This document shows positions 1 to 8,988 of a stretch of DNA of 26,180 nucleotides, one piece after another. The notes beneath the pieces were generated by a model. The model did not search any database. It had not been told where the DNA came from and worked only from the letters and a program-made list of their open reading frames with translations. Source of the stretch: Rickettsiales bacterium (GTDB lineage: Bacteria; Pseudomonadota; Alphaproteobacteria; TMED127). Each line of letters starts with the position of its first letter. The stretch's first letter is position 1. The stretch covers positions 14,522 through 40,701 of the forward strand of contig PALU01000018.1 of assembly GCA_002706585.1 (NCBI GenBank), in the 5' to 3' direction. A program made the translations under genes and the position numbers.

Positions 1-1142
1 TTGTGTGCTACTAATATTATTACTGCATCATAATAATTTTTTTTCAATTTTTTAATGGGTAAAATATTATAAATTTTTTTCACTTGTTTATGATCTACAT
101 TATCATCATAGCTATCGACATTAACTTTTTTTTTAATCAAATATTTGATTAAATTAAAACTTTTAGAATTTCTGATATCGGTTACATTTTCTTTAAAAGA
201 AAGTCCCATAACTAAAACTTTTGGTTTTTTTATTTTTTTTAACAATCCATGAATTACATTTCCCTCAAATTTATACATTAAATCATTTAGTTTTCTTCCC
301 GCTAAAATCAATTTAGGATCATAACCAATTTTTTTCGATTTATAGGCTAAATAATATGGATCTACACCTATGCAATGCCCACCAACCAATCCTGGTCTAA
401 AAGGTATGAAATTCCATTTTGTCATTGCTGCATTTAGAACTTCCTCAAAATTAATATTTAATTTTTTAAATATAATTGAAAACTCGTTCATTAAAGCAAT
501 ATTTAAATCTCTTTGAGTATTTTCTATAATTTTTGCCCCTTCGGCAATTTTTATTGAACTAACTTTAATTATTTTGCTTTTAATACTTTCAGAGTAAATC
601 TTGAAAATTTTATTTAAGGCTTTTTTGTTAGATCCAGAAACGATCTTTGCGATTTGAGTTAATTTTCTGGTTTTATCACCTGGATTTACTCTTTCAGGTG
701 AATAGCCACAAGAGAAATCTTTATTATATATTAATTTTGATTCTTGACTTAAAATTGGAACACAAATCTCTTCTGTACATCCGGGATAAGTTGTTGACTC
801 ATAAATAACAATAGAATTTTTTTTAATATTTTTTCCAATTAATTTTGTAGCTTTAATAATGTGAGATAAATCTGGCAAATTTGACTTATTGATAGGTGTA
901 GGCACAGTTATCACAAAAATATTGCAATTTTTAAGTTTTTTTGAATCTGACGTAAAAGTTAAGTTTTTTACTTTTTTTAAATTTTTTTTTGATACTTCTC
1001 TAGTACTATCATTATATATTTTTAATTCTTTAATTCTCTTATGATTTAAATCATAACCTACGACATCATATTTCTTATTAAAAGCTAGAGATAAAGGCAA
1101 ACCAACATAACCTAATCCAATAACTGCAATTCTATCTTTCAT
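1..1142 (-). CDS. Nucleotide-sugar dehydrogenase (TviB/WbpA-like), 3' end off window
   Basis: This gene starts with ATG at 1142-1140 and reads leftwards for 380 codons without a stop until the window edge, so its C-terminus is missing. The N-terminus has a Rossmann motif GLGYVG (residues 9-14). Later come VPTPI, YESTTYPGCTEE and GLVGGHCIGVDPYYL, whose Cys257 is the expected catalytic thiol of UDP-sugar 6-dehydrogenases. The GGHCIGVDPYYL form is typical of the UDP-N-acetylhexosamine dehydrogenases (TviB, WbpA/WbpO types) rather than the UDP-glucose enzyme. These cytosolic enzymes oxidise C6 of UDP-GlcNAc or UDP-GalNAc in two NAD-dependent steps to the uronic acid. It begins two bases after the stop of the phosphatase-like gene, as last visible member of the minus-strand operon from 4680. 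The exact substrate cannot be told from sequence. Confidence 0.92.
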   Translation of the reverse strand, partial: MKDRIAVIGLGYVGLPLSLAFNKKYDVVGYDLNHKRIKELKIYNDSTREVSKKNLKKVKNLTFTSDSKKLKNCNIFVITVPTPINKSNLPDLSHIIKATKLIGKNIKKNSIVIYESTTYPGCTEEICVPILSQESKLIYNKDFSCGYSPERVNPGDKTRKLTQIAKIVSGSNKKALNKIFKIYSESIKSKIIKVSSIKIAEGAKIIENTQRDLNIALMNEFSIIFKKLNINFEEVLNAAMTKWNFIPFRPGLVGGHCIGVDPYYLAYKSKKIGYDPKLILAGRKLNDLMYKFEGNVIHGLLKKIKKPKVLVMGLSFKENVTDIRNSKSFNLIKYLIKKKVNVDSYDDNVDHKQVKKIYNILPIKKLKKNYYDAVIILVAH

Positions 1143-1144
1143 AA

Positions 1145-2416
1145 TTAGTTAAATATTTTTAAAATTATATTTTTAATTTCACTTATTTTAATTGTACTTT
1201 TTATGTTTTTTGAAAAGTTATCATAATAAAAACCTTTTTCATTATGCATACCATTTTTGACAGCAACAAATGAAACATATTTGTAAAGTTCGATGTTACT
1301 TGATTCTAACAATTCATTTTTTTTAATTTCTTCTGGATAAACTAATGTAATGAATAAATTTAATCCTCTATTATCTATTTTAAATATTTTTTTACTGTTT
1401 AATTTTAAATTTCTTAAAATAGTTTCTGCATTTTTAGCATGCTTTTCACTATAGAAATAAATTATAAAATCTCTAGACATTAATTCCTGAATGTTGACAT
1501 AATCAATCTTTAGTCTAGAAAAAAATTCCTCATGTTTTTCAATTTTATAATAAAATTTTACTGTATCATATGGGGTCTGCGTCAATCCAGTTGCAAGGAT
1601 AAGCTTAATATCATTACGACTTAAATAGTCGCCCAAAATTTTATCATAAATTTTTAATGCTTCTCCAAAAGGATCTTTATTTTTTTCAACGTACCATTCT
1701 GGGTTTTTTAATTCATTATTTTCAATTACCTTCGAATTAAAAAAAAAGTGATGCTGAATATGTGCAATACCATTGAAAAAAACATTTGAAAAATTTGGTT
1801 TTTTGTTTTTAAAATATTGCAAATGGATATCATTTAACAATAAATCTAAGAAAAGAGCTTGTCTCCACTTATATTTAAATCCAGTAAAAATAAAATTAAG
1901 ATAAAAAAAGTAGTTTTTAATCTTTGCAAATTTTAAAATAATTAGAGAAAGTGAGAGCAGGTCTAAAAAATTTATCTTCAAAGAAGAATTTTTTTTTACA
2001 AATTTTGATATAGTCGAGTGTATAAGTTTGCTCCAAAAATTATTATCAGGTTTAGTTTGTGTCCATGGATCAGGGATAAAATACAAAGGATGACTTAAAT
2101 TATTTTTTAAATTCATAGATGATACTACACCAACATCAAATCCTAAATCCTCTATATCATTAAAAATAGTTTTGTGATCAGAATTAATTACATCTCCTAA
2201 TCTAAAAATATTATGTTCTTCAGCTTTTTTTCCTGTGTATATTGTTGGCCATTGAATCCATGGTTCAAGATTTTGATATTCTTGCTCACTTGTTGTAATC
2301 TTTAATTCATTTATTATTTTTTTAAAATTTTTTAATTTATCTATTTCAATGTATCTTTTCAAATAATCAAAATTTAATTCATTGAATGATAAGAATATTA
2401 TTTTTTGATCAGTCAT
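1145..2416 (-). CDS. Alkaline-phosphatase-superfamily protein, divergent active site
   Basis: A 423-residue protein without a signal peptide. The N-terminal FLSFNELNFDYL resembles the first metal-binding strand of type I phosphodiesterase/AlkP-fold proteins, with Glu13 in place of the usual Asp. WPTIYTGK (T58 the likely nucleophile) followed by EEHNIF matches the TGxxPxxHGIF block. NGIAHIQHHFF is a plausible metal-ligand region, and near the C-terminus GMHNEKGFYY matches the last histidine block (GxHxxxG). The usual SDHG motif is not visible; ILATGLTQTPYD stands where it is expected. It may be a phosphotransferase/phosphatase acting on a glycan or lipid carrier, or a non-catalytic relative. 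Its ATG lies inside the 3' end of the upstream glycosyltransferase (8-base overlap), which indicates translational coupling. Fold assignment is fairly sure; activity is unknown. Confidence 0.7.
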   Translation of the reverse strand: MTDQKIIFLSFNELNFDYLKRYIEIDKLKNFKKIINELKITTSEQEYQNLEPWIQWPTIYTGKKAEEHNIFRLGDVINSDHKTIFNDIEDLGFDVGVVSSMNLKNNLSHPLYFIPDPWTQTKPDNNFWSKLIHSTISKFVKKNSSLKINFLDLLSLSLIILKFAKIKNYFFYLNFIFTGFKYKWRQALFLDLLLNDIHLQYFKNKKPNFSNVFFNGIAHIQHHFFFNSKVIENNELKNPEWYVEKNKDPFGEALKIYDKILGDYLSRNDIKLILATGLTQTPYDTVKFYYKIEKHEEFFSRLKIDYVNIQELMSRDFIIYFYSEKHAKNAETILRNLKLNSKKIFKIDNRGLNLFITLVYPEEIKKNELLESSNIELYKYVSFVAVKNGMHNEKGFYYDNFSKNIKSTIKISEIKNIILKIFN

Positions 2417-3566
2417 TTATTACATCATTATAAACTTTAAAAATTTTTCTTGTAACTTCGTTTATTGAAAAATTATCTTTAGCATATTTTTTTGCGTTAT
2501 TAGAAAATTTTTTTCTTAATTTTGGATTGACAATTAATTTTTCGATTTTTTTAGCTAAACTTTTGTAGTCCCTTACTTTACATAATAAACCATTTTTGTT
2601 TGGTAATATTGACTCTCTGCACCCAATAGCATTTGTAGTCACCACAGGAATGCCTGATGCCAAAGCCTACAATGTAGATTTTGGCATTCCTTCTCTATAG
2701 GATGGTAAACAATAAATTTCAGTTTTTGAGAGAATTTTAGATATTTGATTATCAAATCCTTTAAATATTATAATTTTATTTTTTTTATAATAATTAATTA
2801 TATCGGGACTTACTTTATCGGGACTATTGTAATCAAGAGCACCAACAATAATAAATTTCCATTTTGGATACTTAACTTTTAACATTTCTGCTGCCTTAAA
2901 AAATTCAATAACACCTTTATTTTTTAATACTCTTGAAATCATCACAACATTTTTTGTTGGTTTTCTTTGAATTTTTGTAAATTTTTTTAAATCTATTCCA
3001 CTTCCCCCTTTTATTATTAAAATATTCTTTTTATTAATATTGAATTTCTTTTTAACAAGAAAATAATCATTTTTATTTTGTACGATAATTTTTTTTCTTT
3101 TTTTTGAAAATATAAAATTTAATAAAGTATCAAAAAGTACTTTTTTTAAATTAAAAATTATATTAAATTTTTTTTCTGTGTACAAATAACCCATACCTGA
3201 AAAAGAAATCACCAAGGATATTTTATTAAATAACCTACCTAATATTCCAGCGTATAAATTAGCTTTTGGAGAAGCGCTATGTATTACATCCGGCTTATAT
3301 TTGATTATAAAATTTAAAATTTTATAAAAAGAAAATAAATCTTTAATAATTGAAAATGAGCTATTTGAATAATTTAATTTAAGAAATTTAACTTTTTTTT
3401 TAATTAATTCTCGTATCGCAGTTTTTTCCATATTTTTTGATGCTGGATTCCCAAAAATCAAACTAAATTCGTAATTTTTTTTATGACTATAATTAAAAAT
3501 ATTTAATCTGTGAGATACAAAAAAAGAAGCGTGATTAGAAATGAAAAGTATTTTTTTATTTTTCAT
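2409..3566 (-). pseudogene. GT4 glycosyltransferase interrupted by an in-frame amber codon
   Basis: The frame from ATG 3566-3564 runs 299 residues to TAG at 2669-2667 and continues in the same frame, without further stops, to 2409. Read through, it would be a normal 385-residue family-4 glycosyltransferase. The N-terminal domain shows ILFISNHASFFVSHRL and DVIHSASPKANLYAG, like bacillosamine-linked and O-antigen GT4 enzymes. The C-terminal domain shows a donor-binding region with SYREGMPKSTL, then the stop, then ALASGIPVVTTNAIGC. The stop (codon 300) replaces the second glutamate of E-x7-E (first is E292); GAG to TAG is one substitution. The rest is undamaged, so the change is recent or an error. 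The distal part could also be started from TTG at 2663, but 84 residues alone would not form an enzyme. It overlaps the upstream membrane gene by 11 bases and the downstream gene by 8. Confidence 0.85.
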
Positions 3567-4680
3567 TCGAAAATATTTTATTATAATTAATATTTATAAA
3601 GTGAATTATTAATAAAAATGGAATAGAGAAAGAAATTTTATATCTTGATATCGTCCCTTCATTAAAAATTGTAATTGAATACATCGATAAAAAAGCTAAA
3701 AAAAATAATAACCAAAAAATAAAAATAGAATTATTTATTTTTTTTAATTTCATAAAATTATTAATTAATAAAACTACAAGAATTATACTATCTATAAAAA
3801 AAATAAATTTAACTGGAGAATATATATTTGGAAAAGGTGCAATTAAAAATTTTATGTAAGATAGAGGAATATTTAGTATAACATCCAAAAAATTTATAAA
3901 TCCAACAAACCCGAATCCAGAACCAGTTTCTTCGTCAAAAAAGTTGTATCTATAATAATTTATTGAATCCAATAGTAAACTACTGCCTACTACTGTAAAA
4001 TATAAAATTGGTATAAATAAGATAATTGATAATAAAAATTTATACTTAAAATTAAAATTAAAATAAAATTTATAGATTACAAAAAAGGGTACTATTAATA
4101 TTGCATTTTGCTTCTTAAGAAGAAACAATGAAATTAAAGTAATTACAAACATATAATTTTTTTTTTCTATAATTGAAAATAATATCAAAATTGTAAGAAT
4201 AACTACCAATGTCTCTTTTAATGCGGTTGATGTATATAAAATCATAGATGGTGATAGTAACAAAAAATAAATATATATATTTGAAACCTTTTTATTTATT
4301 AGAAAAATTATCATTAGAGAAAAGAGTAAACGATTTATTAATCCTATATCATTAAATGACTCTATGAATGGAAAAGGAATTACAGCAAAAATTAAGGTAG
4401 AAAATAAGATTGGTGTTCGACCATCTAATAAATCAAATTCAAAATCTCTTATTAACATAGTATCTTTTAAATACTTACTTTGATCGGGTAATTCATGCCA
4501 ATTCATAAATGGTCCGTTTATAAGAAGTGGAAAAATTAAAGTTAAAATAATTAAAAAGAAAAAATTTTTATTAATTTTATATTTTATTGCAAATATTGAA
4601 ATTATAAAAATTGATAAAAAACAATTTATAAAATTATAAATTAGATTAACAGGAAATATTGGGTCAAACCAATGTAGCAT
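3556..4680 (-). CDS. Polytopic membrane protein, Wzy polymerase-like
   Basis: A 374-residue protein with about ten hydrophobic segments. A large loop after the second segment carries NWHELPDQSKYLKD and DLLDGRTP, and a further loop carries YYRYNFFDEETGSGFG. SPSMILYTSTALKETLVV and the late RYKISFSIPFLLI resemble short motifs of O-antigen/exopolysaccharide polymerases and related membrane transferases: a Ser/Lys-Glu pair after a helix and an Arg-Tyr before the last helices. Such proteins join lipid-linked repeat units on the periplasmic side. It is the first gene of the minus-strand operon ending at the left edge, 78 bases from a divergent gene at 4759. A 10-T run at 4157-4166 is in frame. Wzy proteins are poorly conserved, so this rests mainly on topology and context; a GT39/GT83-like membrane transferase is an alternative. 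Confidence 0.6.
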   Translation of the reverse strand: MLHWFDPIFPVNLIYNFINCFLSIFIISIFAIKYKINKNFFFLIILTLIFPLLINGPFMNWHELPDQSKYLKDTMLIRDFEFDLLDGRTPILFSTLIFAVIPFPFIESFNDIGLINRLLFSLMIIFLINKKVSNIYIYFLLLSPSMILYTSTALKETLVVILTILILFSIIEKKNYMFVITLISLFLLKKQNAILIVPFFVIYKFYFNFNFKYKFLLSIILFIPILYFTVVGSSLLLDSINYYRYNFFDEETGSGFGFVGFINFLDVILNIPLSYIKFLIAPFPNIYSPVKFIFFIDSIILVVLLINNFMKLKKINNSIFIFWLLFFLAFLSMYSITIFNEGTISRYKISFSIPFLLIIHFININYNKIFSNEK

Positions 4681-4758
4681 ATTGTTAAATTCAAATATTC
4701 TTGTAGATTAGAAGAAATAATAATACAAATTAAAAGAAAATCTTATTTAAATAAAAAT

Positions 4759-5703
4759 ATGAATACTAAAAAAATCTTATATTTGTTAATAATATTAAGC
4801 ATATTTTCCATTTTATCAGTAATAACCGCTAATTATACTTACAAAGATTTAAAACAAAGGGTACAGACAATTTTTACGTTAGAACCTGATTTTTTTAGTT
4901 TAGAAGATATTCCATTTAATTTTAGACAAGAGTTAGTTACAGCTGCTTCAGGTGTAAGAGTTGGTGAACTTAATATTAAAGATAAAAATGTTGCAATTAA
5001 TTGTGAAAAAATTCCAAAAAAAAATGGCTATAGATCAATATCTGTAGATAGTGAATTTGATCAATTTATAATTGAAATAATAGGTCAAAAAATTAAGGAT
5101 AATGAAAATTGTATAAATGATATTTTAGAAATTGTTACAAAAAAGTTTCATGATAACGTAAAAAAAAAAATAGATATAATTAAATCAAATAAGATTTATT
5201 TGCTAGAAATACTAAACAAATCAAATAGACCCAATATAAATGAAGATAATTTTAATTTAATTTCTGTAAGTGAATTAGTAAATTTAATTAAATTAGATAA
5301 AATTAAAAATGCTATTTTGGGTAAAAGCTATTCAATAAGTACTGATAAACAGGATATTGAACATTTAACATATATTAATGAGGGGGTTAAAAAAATTCTA
5401 ACAAATTATTTAATCGATAATCAAATAAATTTTTCAATAGTTTCACCTATTGACTCCATAAACGAAAATTATAAGATCGAAATTCAAAACACCTTGTTAA
5501 GCGATAGTCTTGAAATAAAGAGATTGGAAAGTCTCTTAAAAAACAATCCGTTTGAAATATATTCTGCAGATAGTATGTATGTCAAAATTTCAAAAAGAAA
5601 TTATATCTTTTCGCTTCTAATGCTTGTTAATATTATTGGTTTAAGTATTTTTATAATTTTGAATAGAAGTTATTTTAAAAAATTAATTAAAAAAATTATT
5701 TAA
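4759..5703 (+). CDS. Two-membrane-segment protein, Wzz-like topology, unknown function
   Basis: The product (314 residues) has a hydrophobic segment near residues 5-25, a hydrophilic, Lys/Asn/Ile-rich middle of about 250 residues, and a second hydrophobic segment near 283-301 ending in a basic tail (KKLIKKII). This helix-long domain-helix arrangement is that of polysaccharide co-polymerases (Wzz/chain-length regulators). I cannot see their proline-rich signature before the second helix, so the family is not established. The middle contains EIVTKKFHDNVKKKID and LESLLKNNPF, which could be helical. An 11-A run at 5160-5170 lies in frame. It is followed 9 bases later by the epimerase on the same strand and is divergent from the Wzy-like gene. 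A role in chain-length control would fit the neighbourhood but is inference. Confidence 0.6.
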   Translation: MNTKKILYLLIILSIFSILSVITANYTYKDLKQRVQTIFTLEPDFFSLEDIPFNFRQELVTAASGVRVGELNIKDKNVAINCEKIPKKNGYRSISVDSEFDQFIIEIIGQKIKDNENCINDILEIVTKKFHDNVKKKIDIIKSNKIYLLEILNKSNRPNINEDNFNLISVSELVNLIKLDKIKNAILGKSYSISTDKQDIEHLTYINEGVKKILTNYLIDNQINFSIVSPIDSINENYKIEIQNTLLSDSLEIKRLESLLKNNPFEIYSADSMYVKISKRNYIFSLLMLVNIIGLSIFIILNRSYFKKLIKKII

Positions 5704-5712
5704 ATCTTTTAA

Positions 5713-6732
5713 ATGACAAAAAGAGAACCAATTCTAGTTACAGGTTGTGCAGGTTTTATAGGGATGCACATATCTTTAAAACTTTTAAGAAAAAATTTTG
5801 AAGTTTTTGGTATAGATAACTTAAATAATTATTATGATGTAAAAATAAAAAAAAGTAGACTTAAATTACTACTTAAATATAAAAATTTTAAATTTTTTAA
5901 AAAAGATTTAAAAAATAAAAAAACTCTTGAGAATATATTTAAAAAAAAAAAATTTGAAAAAATTGTCCATCTTGCTGCTCAAGCAGGTGTGAGATACTCT
6001 ATATTAAATCCTAAAAATTATTTAGAAAATAATGTTGACGCATTCCTCAACATTTTAGAATTTTGTAAATTAAAAAAAATAAAACATCTTATTTACGCAA
6101 GTAGTTCCAGTGTATATGGAATAAATAAAAAATTCCCCTTTTCTGAGGAACACGAAACAAATCACCCAATAAGTGTTTATGCCGTTACAAAGAAAACTAA
6201 TGAGTTAATGGCTCATACTTATTCAAAGTTATTTAATATTCCAACAACTGGCATCAGATTTTTTACTGTGTATGGACCTTATGGTAGACCTGATATGGCT
6301 CTATTTAAATTTACTAAAAATATTTTAAAAAACAAAAGTATTGAAGTTTTTAATAAAGGTGAAATGTATAGAGATTTTACATATATAGATGATACTGTAG
6401 ATGCTCTTTTTAAAATAATAATAAAAAAACCAAAAAAAAATAAGACATTTAATCCTTATAAACCCAAACCAAACATAAGTGATTGCAATTATAAAATATT
6501 TAATATTGGTAATAATAAAAGTATTAAATTGTCTAAATTTATTAAAATTTTAGAGAAAGAAATTAAACTAAAAGCTAAAAAGAAATATTTATCAATGCAA
6601 ATGGGTGATGTTAAATCAACTGTTGCATCAAATAAATTTTTAAACAAATGGATTAATCAAAAAAAGGCAACACCACATTCACTAGGTATTCGAAAATTTG
6701 TGAAATGGTATTTAAGTTATTTTAAGATTTAA
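5713..6732 (+). CDS. UDP-glucuronate 4-epimerase-like short-chain epimerase
   Basis: A 339-residue NAD-dependent epimerase/dehydratase of the extended SDR family. GCAGFIG (residues 11-17) binds NAD; GIDNLNNYYDVKIKKSRL is typical of the UDP-glucuronate 4-epimerase (CapI/LpsL/GAE) branch; the active site is SVYAVTKKTNE with Y156 and K160. FFTVYGPYGRPDMALFKF is the branch's conserved block, and RDFTYIDD follows. The enzyme interconverts C4 epimers of UDP-sugars, classically UDP-GlcA and UDP-GalA; relatives act on UDP-N-acetylhexosaminuronic acids. With the dehydrogenase at the left edge it could supply a galacto-configured uronic acid. An A12 run at 5941-5952 is in frame (IFKKKKFEK). Its 3' end overlaps that of the convergent WecA-like gene by 11 bases. 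Confidence 0.92.
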   Translation: MTKREPILVTGCAGFIGMHISLKLLRKNFEVFGIDNLNNYYDVKIKKSRLKLLLKYKNFKFFKKDLKNKKTLENIFKKKKFEKIVHLAAQAGVRYSILNPKNYLENNVDAFLNILEFCKLKKIKHLIYASSSSVYGINKKFPFSEEHETNHPISVYAVTKKTNELMAHTYSKLFNIPTTGIRFFTVYGPYGRPDMALFKFTKNILKNKSIEVFNKGEMYRDFTYIDDTVDALFKIIIKKPKKNKTFNPYKPKPNISDCNYKIFNIGNNKSIKLSKFIKILEKEIKLKAKKKYLSMQMGDVKSTVASNKFLNKWINQKKATPHSLGIRKFVKWYLSYFKI

Positions 6733-7732
6733 ATTTATATAAAAAAAAGAAATAAATTATTATTATTGAAGTTAAGACATAAATTGTACTTAAATTAAAT
6801 AAATATCCAATAAAAGGTGTAAAATAAAAACAACTTAAAGTAATAACAGTTTTTTTATAACCAATTTTATTTAATAGAATATGATGAAAATGATTATTAT
6901 CTGGTAAAAAAATCGAGTTACCTTTTATTAATCTCGAATAAAAACACCTCGAAGCATCTAAAACAGGAAAAAACAGAAATAAAAATATCTGATCAGCTTT
7001 TGGTATTATATTAAAATTATAATATTTAATAAAATAAAAACTTAATAAAATTGATAAAAGATAAGAACCTGAGTCCCCTAAAAATATTCTTCCATTAAAA
7101 TTTAATACCGAAAAAATTAATATTGCAAATAAAATTAAAAGAATAAAATCATTAGGACTCAAAAAGTATAAAACCAAAAAATTCAAGAAATAAAAGATTG
7201 AAGATTGTAGATTAATACCATCGCTCATATTGCAAGATATCAACAAAGTTATTATACACAAATAAGATAAAAGAACTTTTCCAAGGTTAAAATCAATAGT
7301 TAAATTTGTAAAAGAGAATTCTAAAGACTGAATTAATAAGTTATTATCAGTTTTAATCAAAGAATAAATTAGAATTGAAAGCAATATTAGTCTTACAAAA
7401 GGTCTTATATTATATTTATCATCATAAAGCCCAATAAAAAAAATAGCAGATATTCCAATTAAAAAGTATATCAAACCCTTTAATTCAGTACTGATAAAAA
7501 CCTCAAAAAGATAACCTGAGTGATTAAAAAAACCGAATATAATAAAAAATAAAATATTCATAAATATAATTAAACCACCCAAAATTGGAATAGGTGTCTT
7601 GTGGATCTTTCTTTTTTCAGTAGGCAAGTCATAAATATTAATTAATTTACCGATAGATTTTGAATTATTTAAAAAAATCAAATTTACTAAAATTAAAAAA
7701 ATTATGAAAATTATATATGAATTTTCAATCAT
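6722..7732 (-). CDS. WecA-type undecaprenyl-phosphate sugar-1-phosphate transferase
   Basis: A 336-residue polytopic membrane enzyme of the MraY/WecA family. Diagnostic motifs are in order: DLPTEKRKIHKTPIPILGG (from residue 35), LYDDKYNI with the Asp pair 104-105, NMSDGIN (168-174), NFNGRIFLGDSGSYLL (211-225) and HFHH (281-284). The family transfers a sugar phosphate, usually GlcNAc-1-P, from UDP to undecaprenyl phosphate at the cytoplasmic face and so begins glycan repeat assembly. It is the last gene of the operon starting at 16113; its ATG overlaps the stop of the ligase gene by 4 bases. The sugar cannot be deduced. MraY is less likely, because no peptidoglycan genes are near and the IHKTPIPILGG form is that of the WecA/TagO group. 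Confidence 0.93.
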   Translation of the reverse strand: MIENSYIIFIIFLILVNLIFLNNSKSIGKLINIYDLPTEKRKIHKTPIPILGGLIIFMNILFFIIFGFFNHSGYLFEVFISTELKGLIYFLIGISAIFFIGLYDDKYNIRPFVRLILLSILIYSLIKTDNNLLIQSLEFSFTNLTIDFNLGKVLLSYLCIITLLISCNMSDGINLQSSIFYFLNFLVLYFLSPNDFILLILFAILIFSVLNFNGRIFLGDSGSYLLSILLSFYFIKYYNFNIIPKADQIFLFLFFPVLDASRCFYSRLIKGNSIFLPDNNHFHHILLNKIGYKKTVITLSCFYFTPFIGYLFNLSTIYVLTSIIIIYFFFLYKFKS

Positions 7733-8988
7733 CTTTTATTATCGCTCATTAATAAAAATGGGAAAGGTAAATAAATAAGTATAGAAATCCAATTATTAAA
7801 AAAATTCCCAGTCGAGGTTAATGGCCAAAGATTAATCATAAAGAAAGATAATATACAAATCATGTAAATATTTTTTTCATTTTTGGTAAATAATATGTAC
7901 ATAATTTTTCCAATTACATAAATATAAAATAAAAGCAAAAAAGAAAATCCAATTATGCCTAACTCTGCTAACATTTGAATATAATAATTATGAGGGTGTG
8001 TTGAGCAGCTAAATCTATTAATTTTAAATCTGTCATCATCACATAAATATCTATAACTTCTGGGACCTTGTCCAAAAATTTTATTATTTTTAAACATATT
8101 AATAGATGTTAAAAAATAATTATGATGAGTTGGAGAAATTATATAAAATTTTGTATCTATTAAACTTTTATCTAATATTAAATTGTTAGTCGTATTTTCA
8201 CTTTTAACGACTTCTGTTATTGTTTTTGAGTATCTTTCAGCAACGTTGTCTTTATTAAAAAAAATAATTAAAATTACGAATAAAGTCATACTGAACAGTA
8301 TTAATCTTATTAATCTTAAGTTTGGAAGCATTAAGATAAAATAAACAGTTAGAACAATCATCAAAACAAAAGAAGCTCTTTCCCCTGACAAAAATATTAT
8401 TATGTCTGTTAGTGCAATTAATATTAAAGTGTAAATAAAAATTTTTTTATTATTTATATTTTTAGTAAGTATCAAATATAAAAAAGGTAGAAACTTTAAA
8501 AGATAACTTCCTAAAATAGACTCGTCTCCAAAAAAACTACTTATTCTATTATTATAAATAATTTCATAGCCAAAAATATTTTTTTCAAAGAAAAACTGTA
8601 TTAAACTATCAAATATTAAAAGTGAAATTGCAAATATTACACTTTTTAAAAATGAGTTTTCTAGGTTTTCAATTTTAACAAAAAAATAATATAATGATAA
8701 TACATATAAACCATATCTAAAATAGAAAATTATAGAATTGAAAGAATCATAATTATGATCTCTAAATAAATATCTAAATAAAATATAAAAATAAAAAAAT
8801 AAGAAAATAAAAAAAAATTTGTTAAGATAATATTTATAATCTTTTTCTTTTAAGCTTCTGATGATAAATATTACAGACAATACTACTAAAGAAAAATCTA
8901 ACATAAAAATGCTAAAAATGGCAAAAAAAGGTATCGATAAAACAATTATTTTTTCAAAAAAATATTTTTCTAAAGCAACATTTATCAT
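7729..8988 (-). CDS. O-antigen ligase/polymerase family membrane protein (WaaL/Wzy_C-like)
   Basis: A 419-residue protein with about eleven hydrophobic segments. The centre shows NNRISSFFGDESILGSYL and then FLSGERASFVLM; the large periplasmic loop carries SPTHHNYF, FGQGPRSYRYLCDD and THPHNYYIQMLAELGIIGF. The HNYYIQMLAELGIIG block is characteristic of the O-antigen ligase/polymerase family, where the loop His and an upstream Arg are functionally important. Family members transfer undecaprenyl-linked glycan to lipid A-core (WaaL) or to protein, or polymerise repeats. Stop and start are coupled to the neighbours: its ATG shares a base with the AsnB stop (TAATG), and its stop overlaps the WecA-like ATG. 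With another Wzy-like protein at 3556-4680, this one is the better ligase candidate, but the two roles cannot be separated by sequence alone. Confidence 0.85.
   Translation of the reverse strand: MINVALEKYFFEKIIVLSIPFFAIFSIFMLDFSLVVLSVIFIIRSLKEKDYKYYLNKFFFIFLFFYFYILFRYLFRDHNYDSFNSIIFYFRYGLYVLSLYYFFVKIENLENSFLKSVIFAISLLIFDSLIQFFFEKNIFGYEIIYNNRISSFFGDESILGSYLLKFLPFLYLILTKNINNKKIFIYTLILIALTDIIIFLSGERASFVLMIVLTVYFILMLPNLRLIRLILFSMTLFVILIIFFNKDNVAERYSKTITEVVKSENTTNNLILDKSLIDTKFYIISPTHHNYFLTSINMFKNNKIFGQGPRSYRYLCDDDRFKINRFSCSTHPHNYYIQMLAELGIIGFSFLLLFYIYVIGKIMYILFTKNEKNIYMICILSFFMINLWPLTSTGNFFNNWISILIYLPFPFLLMSDNKR

Noticed and set aside
2667..2669. Pyrrolysine or selenocysteine recoding at the amber codon
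   Set aside because: Selenocysteine uses TGA; pyrrolysine would not replace a catalytic Glu; no supporting genes or structures are in the window.
4681..4758. Sigma-70 promoters in the 78-base divergent region
   Set aside because: Only weak TTCTTG/TAATAC-like matches, no better than expected in DNA this A+T-rich.
5941..5952. Frameshift at the A12 tract in the epimerase
   Set aside because: The tract reads in frame (IFKKKKFEK) and the protein is complete on both sides.
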